DNA of 64,000 bases from Alisma plantago-aquatica (Eukaryota > Streptophyta > Magnoliopsida > Alismatales > Alismataceae), in the NCBI GenBank assembly GCA_963693085.1, contig OY856411.1, forward strand, positions 72,563,501 to 72,627,500. The letters run 5' to 3'. Position numbers and translations under genes: made by a program. The notes under the pieces are model-generated. The model saw only the letters and a list, made by a program, of their open reading frames with translations. It was not told where the DNA came from and made no database searches. The first letter of the stretch is position 1; every line of letters starts with the position of its first letter. Positions 48,900 through 60,760 of this stretch are shown one piece after another.

Positions 48900-50150
48900 C
48901 TACCCTTGGCAACTAAAATCACAAACAGAATACATTTCATGTTTTTATCAAGCTTTCTGAACATACAATTCCATGTTTCTAGACTTAGAAATCATATAAA
49001 GCATGCACCTTTAGCAGAGAAAAGCGATAAAATGTTTCCCCTGTCACCTGTGGATATCTAAAAAACAATAATGAAATTTAACATGGAAAATCAATAAGCT
49101 GGATAAGAAAGAATAGATCATGTTAAATCACTTGTTCCAACTGTGTAGTGGAAGAGGGAGCAAGTCCTCCCCTAGCATGGTTCTTGATTTCTAGAAGTAC
49201 CTTTCCAAGATCAATCTTAGTTGTACTATCTAACATTGGGTACATGACCTCAATTCACTAACAACAAAGAACTACTACATGAACAATTGGACATATTCAT
49301 AGCTAGTGATGTCTGCACTAGGGATTGTCAGAGCTTTATTGTCCATTGTCAGGGTAAACAATGAACGTAATATCAACTTTGAAAAACATTACAGGATATT
49401 GGATTACTAACCTTGGTTAGTTGGCATATAGAAAAACTATCTCTTACTAATGACTTAGAGAAGAGAATACCAATCAAATTATTGATCATGTTAGGCACCT
49501 TGCTATGAATAAATAGTATAACCAGCCACAACAAAGCAAGTTGATAATAATGAGATCAAATTCGAACTATTATTTATATGGAATGAATAGGGTGGATTGC
49601 AACTCTAGTTTTGATTCAGATCTTCTCCAGTCTTTGATTGGGTAATCTACTGCATATTTGATTTAATATCTTGAGTGTGTCCTATTCGTAGATAGATCTG
49701 ATTTAATATCTTGAGTGTGTCCTATCCGTAGACAAATATGATTTAATAAAATGTTAGCCTCATAAGTTTTTATATAGTATGAGGTGGAAGCATACATGTA
49801 TAGGTCAGGATCCTAGTTGATATTTGAGAAGTGTCTCCATATATGAATTGTGACGTGTAGTTGTGTTTTCATCTGGTGATATAGTGGCATTATATTGTAC
49901 TGATGATGTTTCTCCATTCTCAGCCATCATTTGTATCTGATGTCCAAGTTCTCCTCGAGAGTCAATCTGATGTACTATATTGTGTACCCTTTGTGTGGAT
50001 CCATTCCTTGGTGGGGGATGTGTGTGATTATAAAAAAGGTATGGTTTAATGAAGAGTGATTGATCAATCTCTTATATTAAATTTGTGGGAAGAGGTATTC
50101 GTTAGCCAATTTCATCTAGTATCTACATGGCTATGTTTTAGCCAGTCACT
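48900..50150. other. No gene supported; contains a 40-bp tandem repeat
   Basis: AT-rich sequence with no coding signal. It holds the 40-bp tandem repeat described separately. It ends at the CACTA terminus at 50151. Confidence 0.4.
49660..49752 (+). repeat. 40-bp tandem repeat, two copies plus a partial third
   Basis: GATTTAATATCTTGAGTGTG begins at 49660 and 49700, each followed by TCCTAT(T/C)CGTAGA. A third start, GATTTAAT, lies at 49740. The two full copies differ at only a few positions, so the duplication is young. Confidence 0.85.
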
Positions 50151-50345
50151 ACAGCAAAATTTCCCATTAGCGGCATTTATTCTAGTGGCATTTATAAAAT
50201 AAAGCCACTATCTTTCTAATATACAAGCATTTTTAATTAAAATGCCTCTAAACCTCCTATTATAGAGTTTCTAAAAAGGACTTAACATTAAAGGCATTTG
50301 CATTTTTAATTAGTGGCAATCCTAAATTGCCATATCTAAATTTGC
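50151..50345 (+). mobile_element. Left terminus and subterminal repeats of a CACTA (En/Spm) transposon
   Basis: CACTACAGCAAAATTTCC starts at 50151 and matches the plant CACTA terminal repeat (CACTACAAGAAAATT) but for two bases near the end. Multiple AGTGGCATTT and AAAATGCC units in both orientations follow (50170-50320), as in subterminal regions of this superfamily. AGT before it could be the 3-bp target duplication. The TNP2 transposase at 61919 has the right orientation to belong to this element. The right terminus is beyond the window. Confidence 0.75.
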
Positions 50346-50742
50346 TAAGGCAATATTGACTTTCCCGCTCCAAATTTCACGACTCACGCTCCAAATAGCT
50401 ACTCTCTCCCTAATTCAGCCCGACATCTGCCACTCTCTCCTTGTGACTTCCTCCATCCCCAGTCTCTCCTTGTGACAAGCCCTAGCTTTGTTGATCGCGT
50501 CGGCTCCAGAGAAGCTATCGGCCGCAGAGTTGCCGGCGCCGACAGTGAGTCCCAACCTGGAACCGACATTTGCAAGTGGAGGAGTGAAACTTGCTGGCCG
50601 TGCGCATCAATCGGGAACCGGGAACCTCCATCAGCCGCCAAATTTGACCTAGCCAACTTGAAGCACCATCTCAGGCATCGGCGAGCTCGAGTGAGGGACT
50701 CCAATCATCCGATTCCTCTAAGCTTTGCAACTTTCTGAAGAG
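50346..50742 (+). other. GC-rich leader or first exon candidate of the CACTA element
   Basis: GC content rises sharply after the subterminal repeats. The block ends at CTGAAGAG followed by GTATGT, a good plant splice donor at 50743. An 89-codon open frame (50472-50738) shows no known motif and overlaps an antisense frame of similar length, so coding is not supported. A non-coding GC-rich first exon is common in CACTA transposase genes. Confidence 0.45.
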
Positions 50743-51060
50743 GTATGTTGTCATCATGATATTTCCCAGCTTTTTGGTTCTTGCTTATTTCTCAGACTCG
50801 GTTGAGTTCATCTTTATCCTTCTAGAGCTTCATGGTTATTGTTACCAAGTGTGTGGGACATTGTAATCGTTGTTGTGTATTGATATGTACACCCATGTCC
50901 TATGTTTAGGAGAGGAGGCAATTACAAGGAATTAGACAGAACCCTGATGGCCACGAAAAACAAGCCCATGCACGATATTTTTATAGCCACCTCAAAGTAC
51001 AAATCAGTGTGGTTAATCTATTCACACCTATAAAAAATAAGCCAGACACCATTAATCTAT
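50743..51060. other. Unassigned, possibly intronic sequence of the CACTA element
   Basis: No coding signal. The sequence between the candidate donor site and the LINE fragment shows no recognisable family. Confidence 0.3.
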
Positions 51061-51232
51061 TCCAAGGCTCAAGTTCTGAACTGGACTACTGATGTGTTGA
51101 CATCCTGGATTCCTAGGAATATCTCTATTTTCTTATGGAAATGTTACCTTCAACACTTACCTTCTCAGGACACTTTAAAGAATTTTAACTTCCAGCTCCC
51201 TTCTTTTTTCTATCTATGTTGGAAGCATGAAA
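51061..51232 (+). pseudogene. LINE zf-RVT fragment, duplicate of 60211-60382
   Basis: 172 bp match the right-hand LINE piece closely, from TCCAAGGCTC to GGAAGCATGA. It covers the N-terminal half of zf-RVT (VLNWTTDV, RNISIFLWKCYLQHL, CYLCWKHE with Cys changes). Homology stops abruptly on both sides. It is either a separate truncated copy or one arm of a duplication that flanks the nest at 51240-60190. Confidence 0.75.
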
Positions 51233-51239
51233 GCTACAA

Positions 51240-51990
51240 ATCTCTAGAGGATTCTGCAAGTATTGCCACATAGTTACTATTTCAGTCTTTGTTAGATCAA
51301 CCACAATACATCCTATTGAGATAAAATGACCTAGGAACATAACTTCACAAGCTAGAAGTCACACTTTGGGAATTCCACATACAACTAATGCTCTCACAGA
51401 GATTGGAGAACAAGTTAGAGATGTTTGTGATGTTGTTCCATTAACTCAGATCATATAAGTACATAACCAATGAATACAACTACAAAGCAATAAAGATATA
51501 GTCAAAAACTCTATTCATCATATTCATATAGATAGTTGGGGGTATTAGTCTACATAAAAGGCATAACCAAAAATTCACAATGTCTATAATGTGCACAAAA
51601 GGTTATCTTGGGTATATCGTCGTCTTTCACATGCATTTCATAATATCCACTTCAAAGATCCATCTTAGAAAAGACAATGTCATATTTCAATCGATTAAAC
51701 AAATCTTTGATGCATGGCGATATAAATTTTTGATGGTTTCTTGATTTAACATTCTATAACCCATATACATTCACATAGATTTTTCTTTCTTCTTTACAAA
51801 GAAGACTAAATTCCCCAAGGAGAAACACTAGGAGAACAAACCTCATGTCCAGAAGCTCTTGTAATTGTTTCTTGAGCTCATCTAGCTAAAGTGGTGCCAT
51901 ACAGTAGGTAGGTTTTGATGGTGTGCCCGAAACCAAGTCAATAAAAAATACAACCTCATGAATGGGAGAAATTAAGGTGTCCTTGTCACT
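51240..51990 (-). pseudogene. Tekay-type chromovirus reverse transcriptase remnant
   Basis: Read on the minus strand it gives, in RT order: GTPSKPTYCMAPL-LDELKKQLQELLD (about 51930-51840), IKDLFNRLKYDIVFSKMDLE (about 51715-51645), KTTIYPR (about 51620), and MNRVFD then IFIAL-LYSLV toward 51470, where the IDD palm box is lost. It resembles the Tekay RT blocks GTxPISKxPYRMAP and LFDQLxxAxxFSKIDL. Many stops. It is truncated at both ends, on the right by element B. Confidence 0.75.
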
Positions 51991-51995
51991 GAAAG
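51991..51995 (+). repeat. Left target-site duplication of element B (GAAAG)
   Basis: GAAAG precedes the LTR start at 51996 and is repeated exactly at 60186-60190 after the other LTR. Confidence 0.9.
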
Positions 51996-52559
51996 TGTGA
52001 CGTCCCCGGATTTTAATTTCTCCAAACCCTATTGGGAATGAGATGTCAGAATCTGAAGACATCATCCAATCATATCAGAAAATGATGCGGAAGCATAATA
52101 CGCATATATGAACATACAACCATAACATTCTCAACATTCAACATGTAAATTTATACAACATGAATTTATTACACAATGGTTTACAATTACATATTGAATG
52201 AAAGTTTTTACAGTCTAAGAACATGTATGCTAAACTAGGATCTACACAATAGGTACAACCTGGACAACTGCTCACTTCTCGTCTTTTATCCCAAGCTAGC
52301 TCTGAACCTAAAACATACGTGAAACAACGAATCAACACACAAGGTTCTGTGCATGTGGGTAGAAAGATACATACTAATATGCTTGCATAATTGAAATAAT
52401 CTTGAGAAAGAAAGAGTAAAAGAAAACATTATTTAAAGCGATAATTAGGTAAATACATTTTTAGATGCCTTTTGATGCGTTTGTACTACTAAGTGGTGTC
52501 ACACTTCATTTTTCCCCACCCCTTGGGCTATGGGGACCGAGTGCCGACCTTATATTTAG

Positions 52560-52606
52560 AGGAAGAGAGAGAGAGAGAGAGAGGTTTGAGGGAGAGAGAG
52601 AGATCA
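52560..52606 (+). repeat. (GA)n microsatellite in the LTR of element B
   Basis: Two GA runs, separated by GGTTTGAGG, sit in AT-rich surroundings. The copy in the other LTR (57652-57691) has different run lengths. This accounts for part of the small length difference between the LTRs. Confidence 0.9.
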
Positions 52607-53399
52607 TATATCCACTCAGTAGCTACAAACCATCCATATTCTTTTATGTTTTGTAATCTTTTGCGGAGCATATACTACTAATACACATCCAAGAATTTAT
52701 ATGCAAACACAAGCATCCAAAGTACATCATATCATTATGCATTCATGAAAACTAGTATTATACTTAATAAAACCCACATACCTAAGTTCAGAGATTCCTA
52801 TTTACATTCATGATCATCTACATATCTGGTCATCACCTGATTAAAAATAAATATTCATCATTAATATATGTACATCATATTCTTGGTAATTTTAGGTCCA
52901 AATTAGGGTTTAGGCCAAACCTTGGTGCAAACTGATCTAAACTTGTGTTTGATATTTTTATACTAACTAGGGTGTCATTTTAGAGGTCTGGTCCAATTTT
53001 CATAATTTTCTGATGCTTTATCTATTTTCTAGAATTAATATGAGGTTAAAACCTGTAATTGGGCATTAATGAGAAATGGCCTATCATTTTGACATAATAG
53101 TCAAATCCGAGTTCATATTTGGTTTCCACATTATATTAAGGTTCAGTAATATTTTTATCAGATTTAATTTCCATGATATGCTAATTATACCAACAATATG
53201 ATCTCAAAAAGAAGCATTATCAACTACCTTAAATATACTCATTATTTGTTCACCAAAGGTCTGATCTAAGGGTCCAGTAATGTAGAGGACATTTTTCTGA
53301 GTCTGGGGGTATTTTTGGGGAATTTATTGGCCAATGGAGCTATTTTTAAACCTATTTCAAATATTTGCACATTACGTAAAGTATTTACCTTCTAAGCCA

Positions 53400-54540
53400 A
53401 TTAGGATGTGCCACGTGGCTCTAGGGAGGCCGTGGCTCATGGCTCCTGGACTCACACTCAGTCGTGGTTCAGCAGATCCAGTTAGGTGGCAATATCCGGT
53501 TCACATCTGATTTGAGGACTTGGACCGGTTCAGAACTTCCATTCCTCTATCTCGCGTGAAACGCCAGGACGCTCGGCACCCGCAGCCTGATTCCCCTAGT
53601 TCCGCCGTCGGGCTCTGCTCCAGCGATGAACAAGGTGTGCTCCTCTCCTCGTCCACCTCTCTTCTATAGCCAAGATTAGGTCCTGCATGAGTTCCTCTGG
53701 TTTCTTACCCCCGAAGCTTGCCAGCCTCTCTTCTCTTCGCGCTAGCCCTCCTAGTCTCCATAGCATAGGGCGCCGTCGTGGAACTGGAGCAGAATCTCGG
53801 CGAGCGACCTCCCACATCTCGACATCCTCATCCTCAAGTGATGATCCTGCGATGTTGTCTAGGTATGGGCGTATGTCTACGTGCACCTTCCACGCCTGGA
53901 GAGGGATCCACGACTCGCTGAGGGCTCTGACTTGGATCCGCGGCGGAGTAGCTCTCCAGATTGGTGCTTTATACCTCGACGCTTTTCATACCTATCCCAG
54001 ATCACAGGAAGATCTGCACCTTCCACTGAACCTGGTGTTGGTCTTCGCAGGCGGGTGTGATGGGAACCGAGCTCCCACAACCTGAACTCCAAAATTCCCT
54101 GTTACAACATCGCTGGCAGTCCTTCTTCTCCAGGAGCAGCGTTGCGAGGTGTTAGAAAAAAGGGGTTCGTCTTCACTTCTTTCGAGTTCAGTGGAAGATC
54201 TAAGGATGTTCCAAGGGATCTCCTGTGAGGTGGGGGAGGAGAGCTCCAAGGAACTGCTGCTCTTTACCATGGCAGAAAAGATCCACGGCAAAGGGGGTTT
54301 CCTGCACGAGTCATTCCCTCATTCTAGACGACAATTGAGGATGTTTGCGGCATGCCTCTGAAGGTGGTGAGGATTTCTCAGTTAGGAGATCACGCTGATT
54401 TGTTGTTTGTTCTCTCTCCGGTGCGGCTGATTCATAGCCTGGTCATATCCCTCTGATCCGTAATTGAAGGAGGTTGGGGATGACCGGTTCCCTGGATCAA
54501 AGGCTCCCGGCCAGTAAAGGCAGCGTGACATTCATATGTC
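53400..54540. other. GC-rich island within the LTR of element B
   Basis: It begins at a box CACGTGGCTCTAGGG that is also present at the same relative place in element A. High CpG, with long overlapping frames on both strands. The second copy is at 58484-59620, where the box reads CACATGGC, a C-to-T change of the kind cytosine methylation produces. Confidence 0.6.
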
Positions 54541-55101
54541 ACATATCTAAAGACCAAAGTCTGATCAAGAAAAATATCATCAAAGTCTCCAATTTCAAAT
54601 AATTCTATCTCTTTGTAGCAACAACCAAAAATCTTGAAATTTGTAGCATAGGCTCACATTATCCTAAAGTGTCTTCAACCAAAGTTTGAGACTCAAAATC
54701 CATTATATGTTGTGCAAATAAATTCTTCAAACAACCTTATAAAGAGACATATTAACCTTGAATTCAATTCAAATCATCATAATTCTTGATCCTACAAGTC
54801 CAGAACACTTGTTATGATACTAATACCTCAAGTTCATTAATATATCACTTGAGTCCATTGGTAGTATTAAATGGGTCCCATGGACTCATATGTACCCAAA
54901 ATAATTAATCAAACATATTCATCATACTTGAACTCAAATAATGTTCTAATTGTCAATTGCGTATATATAGTTACACTTTTTGGGTGGAAATATACAATAA
55001 TTGAGTAACCAATTCCTTCATTTGGTATCATCATCTACATGATGCCCACGGTCTTCAAATACTATATTGGGTATCATAATCGTAAAATTGGGGTCATCAC
55101 A

Positions 55102-57083
55102 TTCACCCCATCTTATATGGAATTTCGTCCTCGAAATTCAACTAATCTCATCCTTAACAGGCTATTTAGGAGTTCAACTTCATATACATCATCATTCTCG
55201 ATATACCCTAAGTTGTCATCTTAAGATTTAGAGATTCTTGGGTGTTCTCACCCCACCTTATATATATGAAGCATCATTTAATGTCTTAGCCATAACATGA
55301 CTTTGTGATATCTTAGGATTACATCACCCCTAAGGATACAGTTTTGTTCATACTTTTAAAGTTCAAGAGAAATTGGTTTATATGTCATGGTATTCAGATC
55401 GTTCAAATCTAACATCATTAATATGTTTTATGATCAACATCTTACAATGATTTCAGCATTAGTGGAAATTTATCTTCATCCTTGATATTCGGATTTCTTT
55501 TCTACTTAAGAAGGGCTTACATAACATGTTTGTACCATTAGGGTTTCACCCTATGGTGATGATATTCATACGCAACTTAGAAGCATACATTGAGAAGAAT
55601 CAAAGTTACGAACTATATTTATGATCATATATCCTATGATCCAAAAATATCTTTATATCAAGTTCATGAGTTCATTTTTTTTGCATGTATTATGTGAAGG
55701 GAAAAAGAGTATACTAAGTTTATCCCATGATCTCATCATCCTATCTTTCATGTTTCATATGAAGGGGGAGAGAATATTTTAAAGTCAAACTTATCATGAT
55801 TTCAATCTTGGGTACTACATGTATGATATAGGGAGGGAATTATAGAATAGGTCAAGCTTATATGAGTGACTCCTCATATATAAATCATCTATATAGCTCA
55901 AGTGAGGTTTCTATTATCATATATTAAGAAAGAGAAGAAGAAGGGAGAACATGTATTTTGAGTATCTTTTACACAAAGCATCATACTCTCATAACTAGTG
56001 TTCATATATTACCTCACTTGCAACTAATGATGAGATTCACAAAAAATGTCACTCTAGCTAGGACCTAACTCAGCCAAAGGATTTACTTTATCATATGGGT
56101 CATCTACCCATCCTTTTCTTTTACCCGATTCTCACATATAGATTTGAATCATGCATAAGGACTCAACTCAACACTCGAGAGTAATCTAGTGTAGGACATT
56201 TGTTTTTAGCACGTATCTCATATATTGGAGACTAGCTAGGTCATATGACCTTCTCCCTGTGGGTCTTACTCTCTCCAGAGTTCACCACATATCTCATCCT
56301 ACCACTAGAAATTCTCTTTGTATAAGAGCTTGAGGCTCATGCACACTCATCTCTATCTTAACTTAGCTTATCCTAAGTAGGAAAAGGGCATGTACTTTCA
56401 TCATCAAGATTTTGCTTAAATTCTCCAAAATTGGATTCAACTAATATACAACTTAAACCTATATAAGGAAACTTATACCATCAGAGATCAAACTTAGATA
56501 AGATTTCACATGCTTATTTCAACTATCATTCTATCATCTACTCTATGTATCACATATCTTGATAAGGCTCTAGACATCTAATCTAGACTACTATCTCTTC
56601 TAGACTGTTGTCACTCCCTTTCACTTAGGTTGCATGAACACCCACTACTCTCCTATGTGAGGGACACATTTTTATATTTACATATATATAATAAAATATT
56701 ATATAGTTTTTCTCTGAGAAAGAAGGCGTCAGAGAAAACTGTCGAGGTGCGAGCCGATTGGGAAACAAAACCAAATCAGCAAAACGAGTGTCCAACACAG
56801 AGAAGATAGTCTAGTGTCATGTCACCTAGTGAAATGGTGAGAACGAGATGTAGACTAGTGTAGCTACCCAATACATATGAGCTCTATATGGAAAGGGTTT
56901 CACACACTTGTCTAAACCTAGTTCTCGAACATCTAGGTTCTAACTTAGAGGCTAAGTCAAACCTTATTCCTATAGAACAACTTACTAAGTTTCTAAGGTG
57001 TAAAGTGAAAGGTGAGATTTAGGTTTAATGTTTCATGGTGAGCAATTGTTAGGTGTAGCTATTGTTCATGCTCTGATACCAAC
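55102..57083 (-). other. Non-coding internal region of element B
   Basis: No protein domain. On the minus strand the part next to the 3' LTR reads GAGGACGAAATTCCATATAA, like the FEDEI-plus-purine tail of chromoviruses. The stretch 56565-56760 is shared with element A (TATATAGTTTTTCTC, then AGAAAACTGTCGAGGT) and may hold packaging or dimerisation signals. Confidence 0.78.
57070..57081 (-). other. Primer-binding site of element B (initiator Met tRNA)
   Basis: The minus strand reads TGGTATCAGAGC exactly, 2 bp from the LTR end at 57084. Confidence 0.95.
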
Positions 57084-60000
57084 TGTTACGTCCCCGAATT
57101 TTCACCTTCTCCAAACCCTATTGGGAATGAGATGTTAAAATCTGAGAACATCATCCAATCATATCAGAAACTGATGCGGAAGCATAATACGCATACATGA
57201 ACATACAACCATAACATTCTCAACATTCAACATGTAAATTTATACAACATGAATTTATTACACAATGGTTTACAATTACATATTGAATGAAAGTTTCTAC
57301 AGTCTAAGAACATGTATGCTAAACTAGGATCTACACAATAGGTACAACCTGGACAACTGCTCACTTCCCGTCTTTTATCCCAAGCTAGCTCTGAACCTAA
57401 AACATACATGAAACAACGAATCAACACACAAGGTGTTGTGCACGTGGGGAGAAAGATACATACTAATATGCTTGCATAATTGAAATAATCTTGAAAAAGA
57501 AAGAGTAAAAGAAAACATTATTTAAAGTGATAATCAGGTAAACACATTTTTAGATGCCTTTGATGCGTTTGGACTACTAAGTGGTGTCACACTTCATTTT
57601 TCCCCGCCCCTTGGGCTATGGGGACCGAGTGCCGACCTTATATTTAGAGGAAGAGAGAGAGAGAGAGGATTGAGGGAGAGAGAGAGAGCATATATCCACT
57701 CAATAGCTACAAACCATCCATATTCTTTTATGTTCTGTAATGTTTTGCGGAGCATATACTACTAATACACATCCAAGAATTTATATGCAAACACAAGCAT
57801 CCAAAGTACATCATATCAATATGCATTCATGAAAACTAGTATTATACTTAATAAAACCCACATACCTGAGTTCAAAGATTCCTATTTACATTCGTGATCA
57901 TCTACATATTTGGTCATCACGTGATTAAAAATAAATATTCATCATTAATATATGTACATCATATTCTTGGTAATTTTAGGTCCAAATTAGGGTTTAGGTC
58001 AAACCTTGGTTCAAACTGATCTAAACTTTTGTTTGATATTTTTATACTGACTAGGGTGTCATTTTAGAGGTCTGGTCCAATTTTCATAATTTTCTGATGC
58101 TTTATCTATTTTCTAGAATTAATGTGAGGTTGAAACATGTAATTGGGCGTTAATGAGAAATGGCCTATCATTTTGACATAACAGTCAAATCCGAGTTCAT
58201 ATTTGGTTTCCACATTATACTAAGGTTCATTAATATTTTTATCAGATTTAATTTCCATGATATGCTAATTATACCAACAATATGATCTCAAAAAGAAGCA
58301 TTATCAACTACCTTAAATATACTCATTATCTATTCATCAAAGGTCTGATCTAAGGGTCCAGTAATGTAGAGGACATTTTTCTGAGTCTGGGGGTATTTTT
58401 GGGGAATTTATTGGCCAACGGAGCTATTTTTAAACCTATTTCAAATATTTGCACATTACATAAAGTATTTACCTTCTAAGCCAATCAGGATGTGCCACAT
58501 GGCTCTAGGGAGGTCGTGGCTCATGGCTCCTGGACTCACACTCAGTCGTGGTTCAGCAGATCCAGTTAGGTGCCAATATCCGGTTCACATCTGATTTGAG
58601 GACTTGGACCGGTTCAGAACTTCCATTCCTCCATCTCGCGTGAAACGCCAGGACGCTCGGCACCCGCAGCCCGATTCCCCTAGTGCCTCCGTCGGGCTCT
58701 ACTCCAGCGATGAACAAGGTGTGCTCCTCTCCTCGTCGACCTCTCTTCTATAGCCAAGATCAGGTCCTGCATGAGTTCCACTGGTTTCTTACCCCCGAAG
58801 CTTGCCAGCCTCTCTTCTCTTTGCGCTAGCCCTCCTAGTCTCCGCAGCACAGGGCGCCGTCGTGGAACTGGAGCAGACTCTCGGCGAGCGACCTCCCACA
58901 TCTCGGCATCCTCGTCCTCAAGTGATGATCCTGCGGTGTTGTCTAGGTACAGGCGTACATCTACGCGCACCTTCCACACCTGGAGAGGGATCCACGACTC
59001 GCTGAGGGCTCCGACTTGGATCCGCGGCGGAGGAGCTCTCCAGATTGGGGCTTTATACCTCGGTGCTTTTCATACCTATCCCAGATCACAGGAAGATCTG
59101 CACCTTCCACTGAACCTGGTGCTGGTCTTCGTAGGCGGGTGTGATGGGAACCGATCTCCCACAACCTAAACTCTAAAATTCCCTATTACAACATCGCCGA
59201 CAGTCCTTCTTCTCCAGGAGCAGCGTTGCGAGGTGTCAGAAAAAAGGGGTTCGTCCTCACTTCTTTCGAGTTCAGTGGAAGATCTAAGGATGTTCCAAGG
59301 GATCTCCTTCGAGGTGGGGGGGGAGAGCTCTAAGGAATTGCTTCTCTTTACCATGGTAGAAAAGATCCACGGCAAAGGGGGTTTCCTGCACGAGTCGTTC
59401 CCTCATTCTAGACGACAATTGAGGATGTTTGTGGCATGCCTCTGAAGGTGGTGAGGATTTCTCAGTTAGGAGATCACGCTGATCTGTTGTTTGTTCTCTC
59501 TCTGGTGCGGCTGATTCATAGCTTGGTCATATCCCTCTGATCTGTAATTGACGGAGGTTGGGGATGACCGGTTCCCTGGATCAAAGGCTCCCAGCCAGTA
59601 AAGGCAGCGTGACATTCATGTGTCACATATCTAAAGACCAAAGTCTGATCAAGAAAAATATCATCAAAGTCCCCAATTTCAAATAATTCTATCTCTTTGT
59701 AGCAACAACCAAAAATCTTGAAATTTGTAGCATAGGCTCACATTATCCTAAAGTGTCTTCCAACAAAGTTTGAGACTCAAAATCCATTATATGTTGTGCA
59801 AATAAATTCTTCAAACAACCTTATAAATAGACATATTAACCTTGAATTCAATTCAAATCATCATAATTCTTGATCCTACAAGTCCAGAACACTTGTTATG
59901 ATACTAATACCTCAAGTTCATTAATATATCACTTGAGTCCATTGGTAGTATTAAATGGGTCCCATGGACTCATATGTACCCAAAATAATTAATCAAACCT

Positions 60001-60185
60001 ATTCATCATACTTGAACTCAAATAATGTTTTAATTGTCAATTGCGTATATATAGTTACACTTTTCGGGTGGAAATATACAATAATTGAGTAACCAATTCC
60101 TTCATTTGGTATCATCATCTACATGATGCCCACGGTCTTCAAATACTATATTGGGTATCATAATCGTAAAATTGGTGTCATCACA
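57084..60185 (-). repeat. 5' LTR of element B
   Basis: 3102 bp, ending GTCATCACA at 60177-60185, the direct repeat of 51996-55101. It is followed by the GAAAG duplication (60186-60190). Confidence 0.92.
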
Positions 60186-60190
60186 GAAAG

Positions 60191-60760
60191 AGTGTTGGGA
60201 CTTATGTAGGTCCAAGGCTCAAGTTCTGAATTGGACTGCTGATGTGTGGGCATCCTGGATTCCTAGGAATATCTTTGTTTTCTTATGGAAATGTTACCTT
60301 CAGCACTTACCTTCTCAGGACACTTTAAAGAATTTTAACTTCCAGCTCCCTTCTGTTTGCTATCTATGTTGGAAGCATGAAGAAGATGGACAACACCTCT
60401 TCTTTGACTGTTTCTATTGCACTGAGCTTTGGTCCTTCTTCAAGCTTAAGTACGGTCGTGCTCCTTCATGTTTGACAGAGATTTTATCACTAAATCAGAG
60501 AGCCAAATGCGCAACTTTCTTCCTCATCTCTAGTATTTGGAAGGAGAAGAATAGAAGAATCTTTTCTCAAAAATTATGTGATTCCAAAGGGGTTTGGACC
60601 CTGTGTATACGTGATGTCAATAGCATAAATAGATAGTTATAGTTTTCCTTTCTATATAGTTGTTAGATTCTTAGCTTGTAAAGAGTTAAACTATGTTTTG
60701 GTGTTGTTTTTAATAAAGGAGGATGCATGCATGGTTCAGCAAAAACAAAAAAAAGATACA
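60191..60760 (+). pseudogene. LINE 3' end: zf-RVT domain, 3' UTR and A-rich tail
   Basis: The frame to 60636 carries a complete zf-RVT domain: WASWIPRNIFVFLWKCYLQHLPSQD, then VCYLCWKHEEDGQHLFFDC with the C-x2-C and H-x4-C zinc ligands intact, TELWSFF, and FFLISSIWKEKNRRIF. The domain lies downstream of RT in plant L1-like LINEs. After the stop comes a T-rich 3' UTR, AATAAAGGAGG, and an A-rich tail at 60741-60754, the mark of a LINE 3' terminus. The RT and upstream parts are absent. The left edge abuts the target duplication of element B. Confidence 0.85.

Larger units (their letters stand above)
51996..55101 (-). repeat. 3' LTR of element B
   Basis: Direct repeat of 57084-60185. It contains a GA microsatellite (52562-52605), the CACGTGGC box (53412) and the GC-rich island (53400-54540). 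In element orientation the LTR starts at 55101. A 132-codon frame on the opposite strand (53687-54085) is kept in both LTRs but lies antisense and shows no motif. Confidence 0.92.
51996..60185 (-). mobile_element. Element B: complete non-coding LTR retrotransposon (LARD-like), 8190 bp
   Basis: LTRs at 51996-55101 (3106 bp) and 57084-60185 (3102 bp) flank a 1982-bp internal region without coding capacity. GAAAG duplications lie at both ends. On the minus strand the element begins TGTGATGACCCC, has primer site TGGTATCAGAGC 2 bp after its 5' LTR, and ends GGGGACGT-ACA. Its LTR plan (CACGTGGCTCTAGGG box, GC-rich island, GACGTCC end) and part of its internal region are shared with element A, so the two are related subfamilies. 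LTR identity is high, with scattered substitutions, so insertion was fairly recent. No gag or pol; movement would need helper proteins, probably from a Tekay-type chromovirus. Confidence 0.92.

Noticed and set aside
50472..50738. 88-codon frame MTSPSFVDR... as a protein gene
   Set aside because: An antisense frame of 101 codons overlaps it and no motif is present. A non-coding leader exon explains it better.
53687..54085. 132-codon open frame conserved in both LTRs of element B (also 58771-59169)
   Set aside because: It is antisense to the element, lies in the GC-rich island where both strands are open, and shows no domain. Its conservation between LTRs follows from their common origin at insertion.
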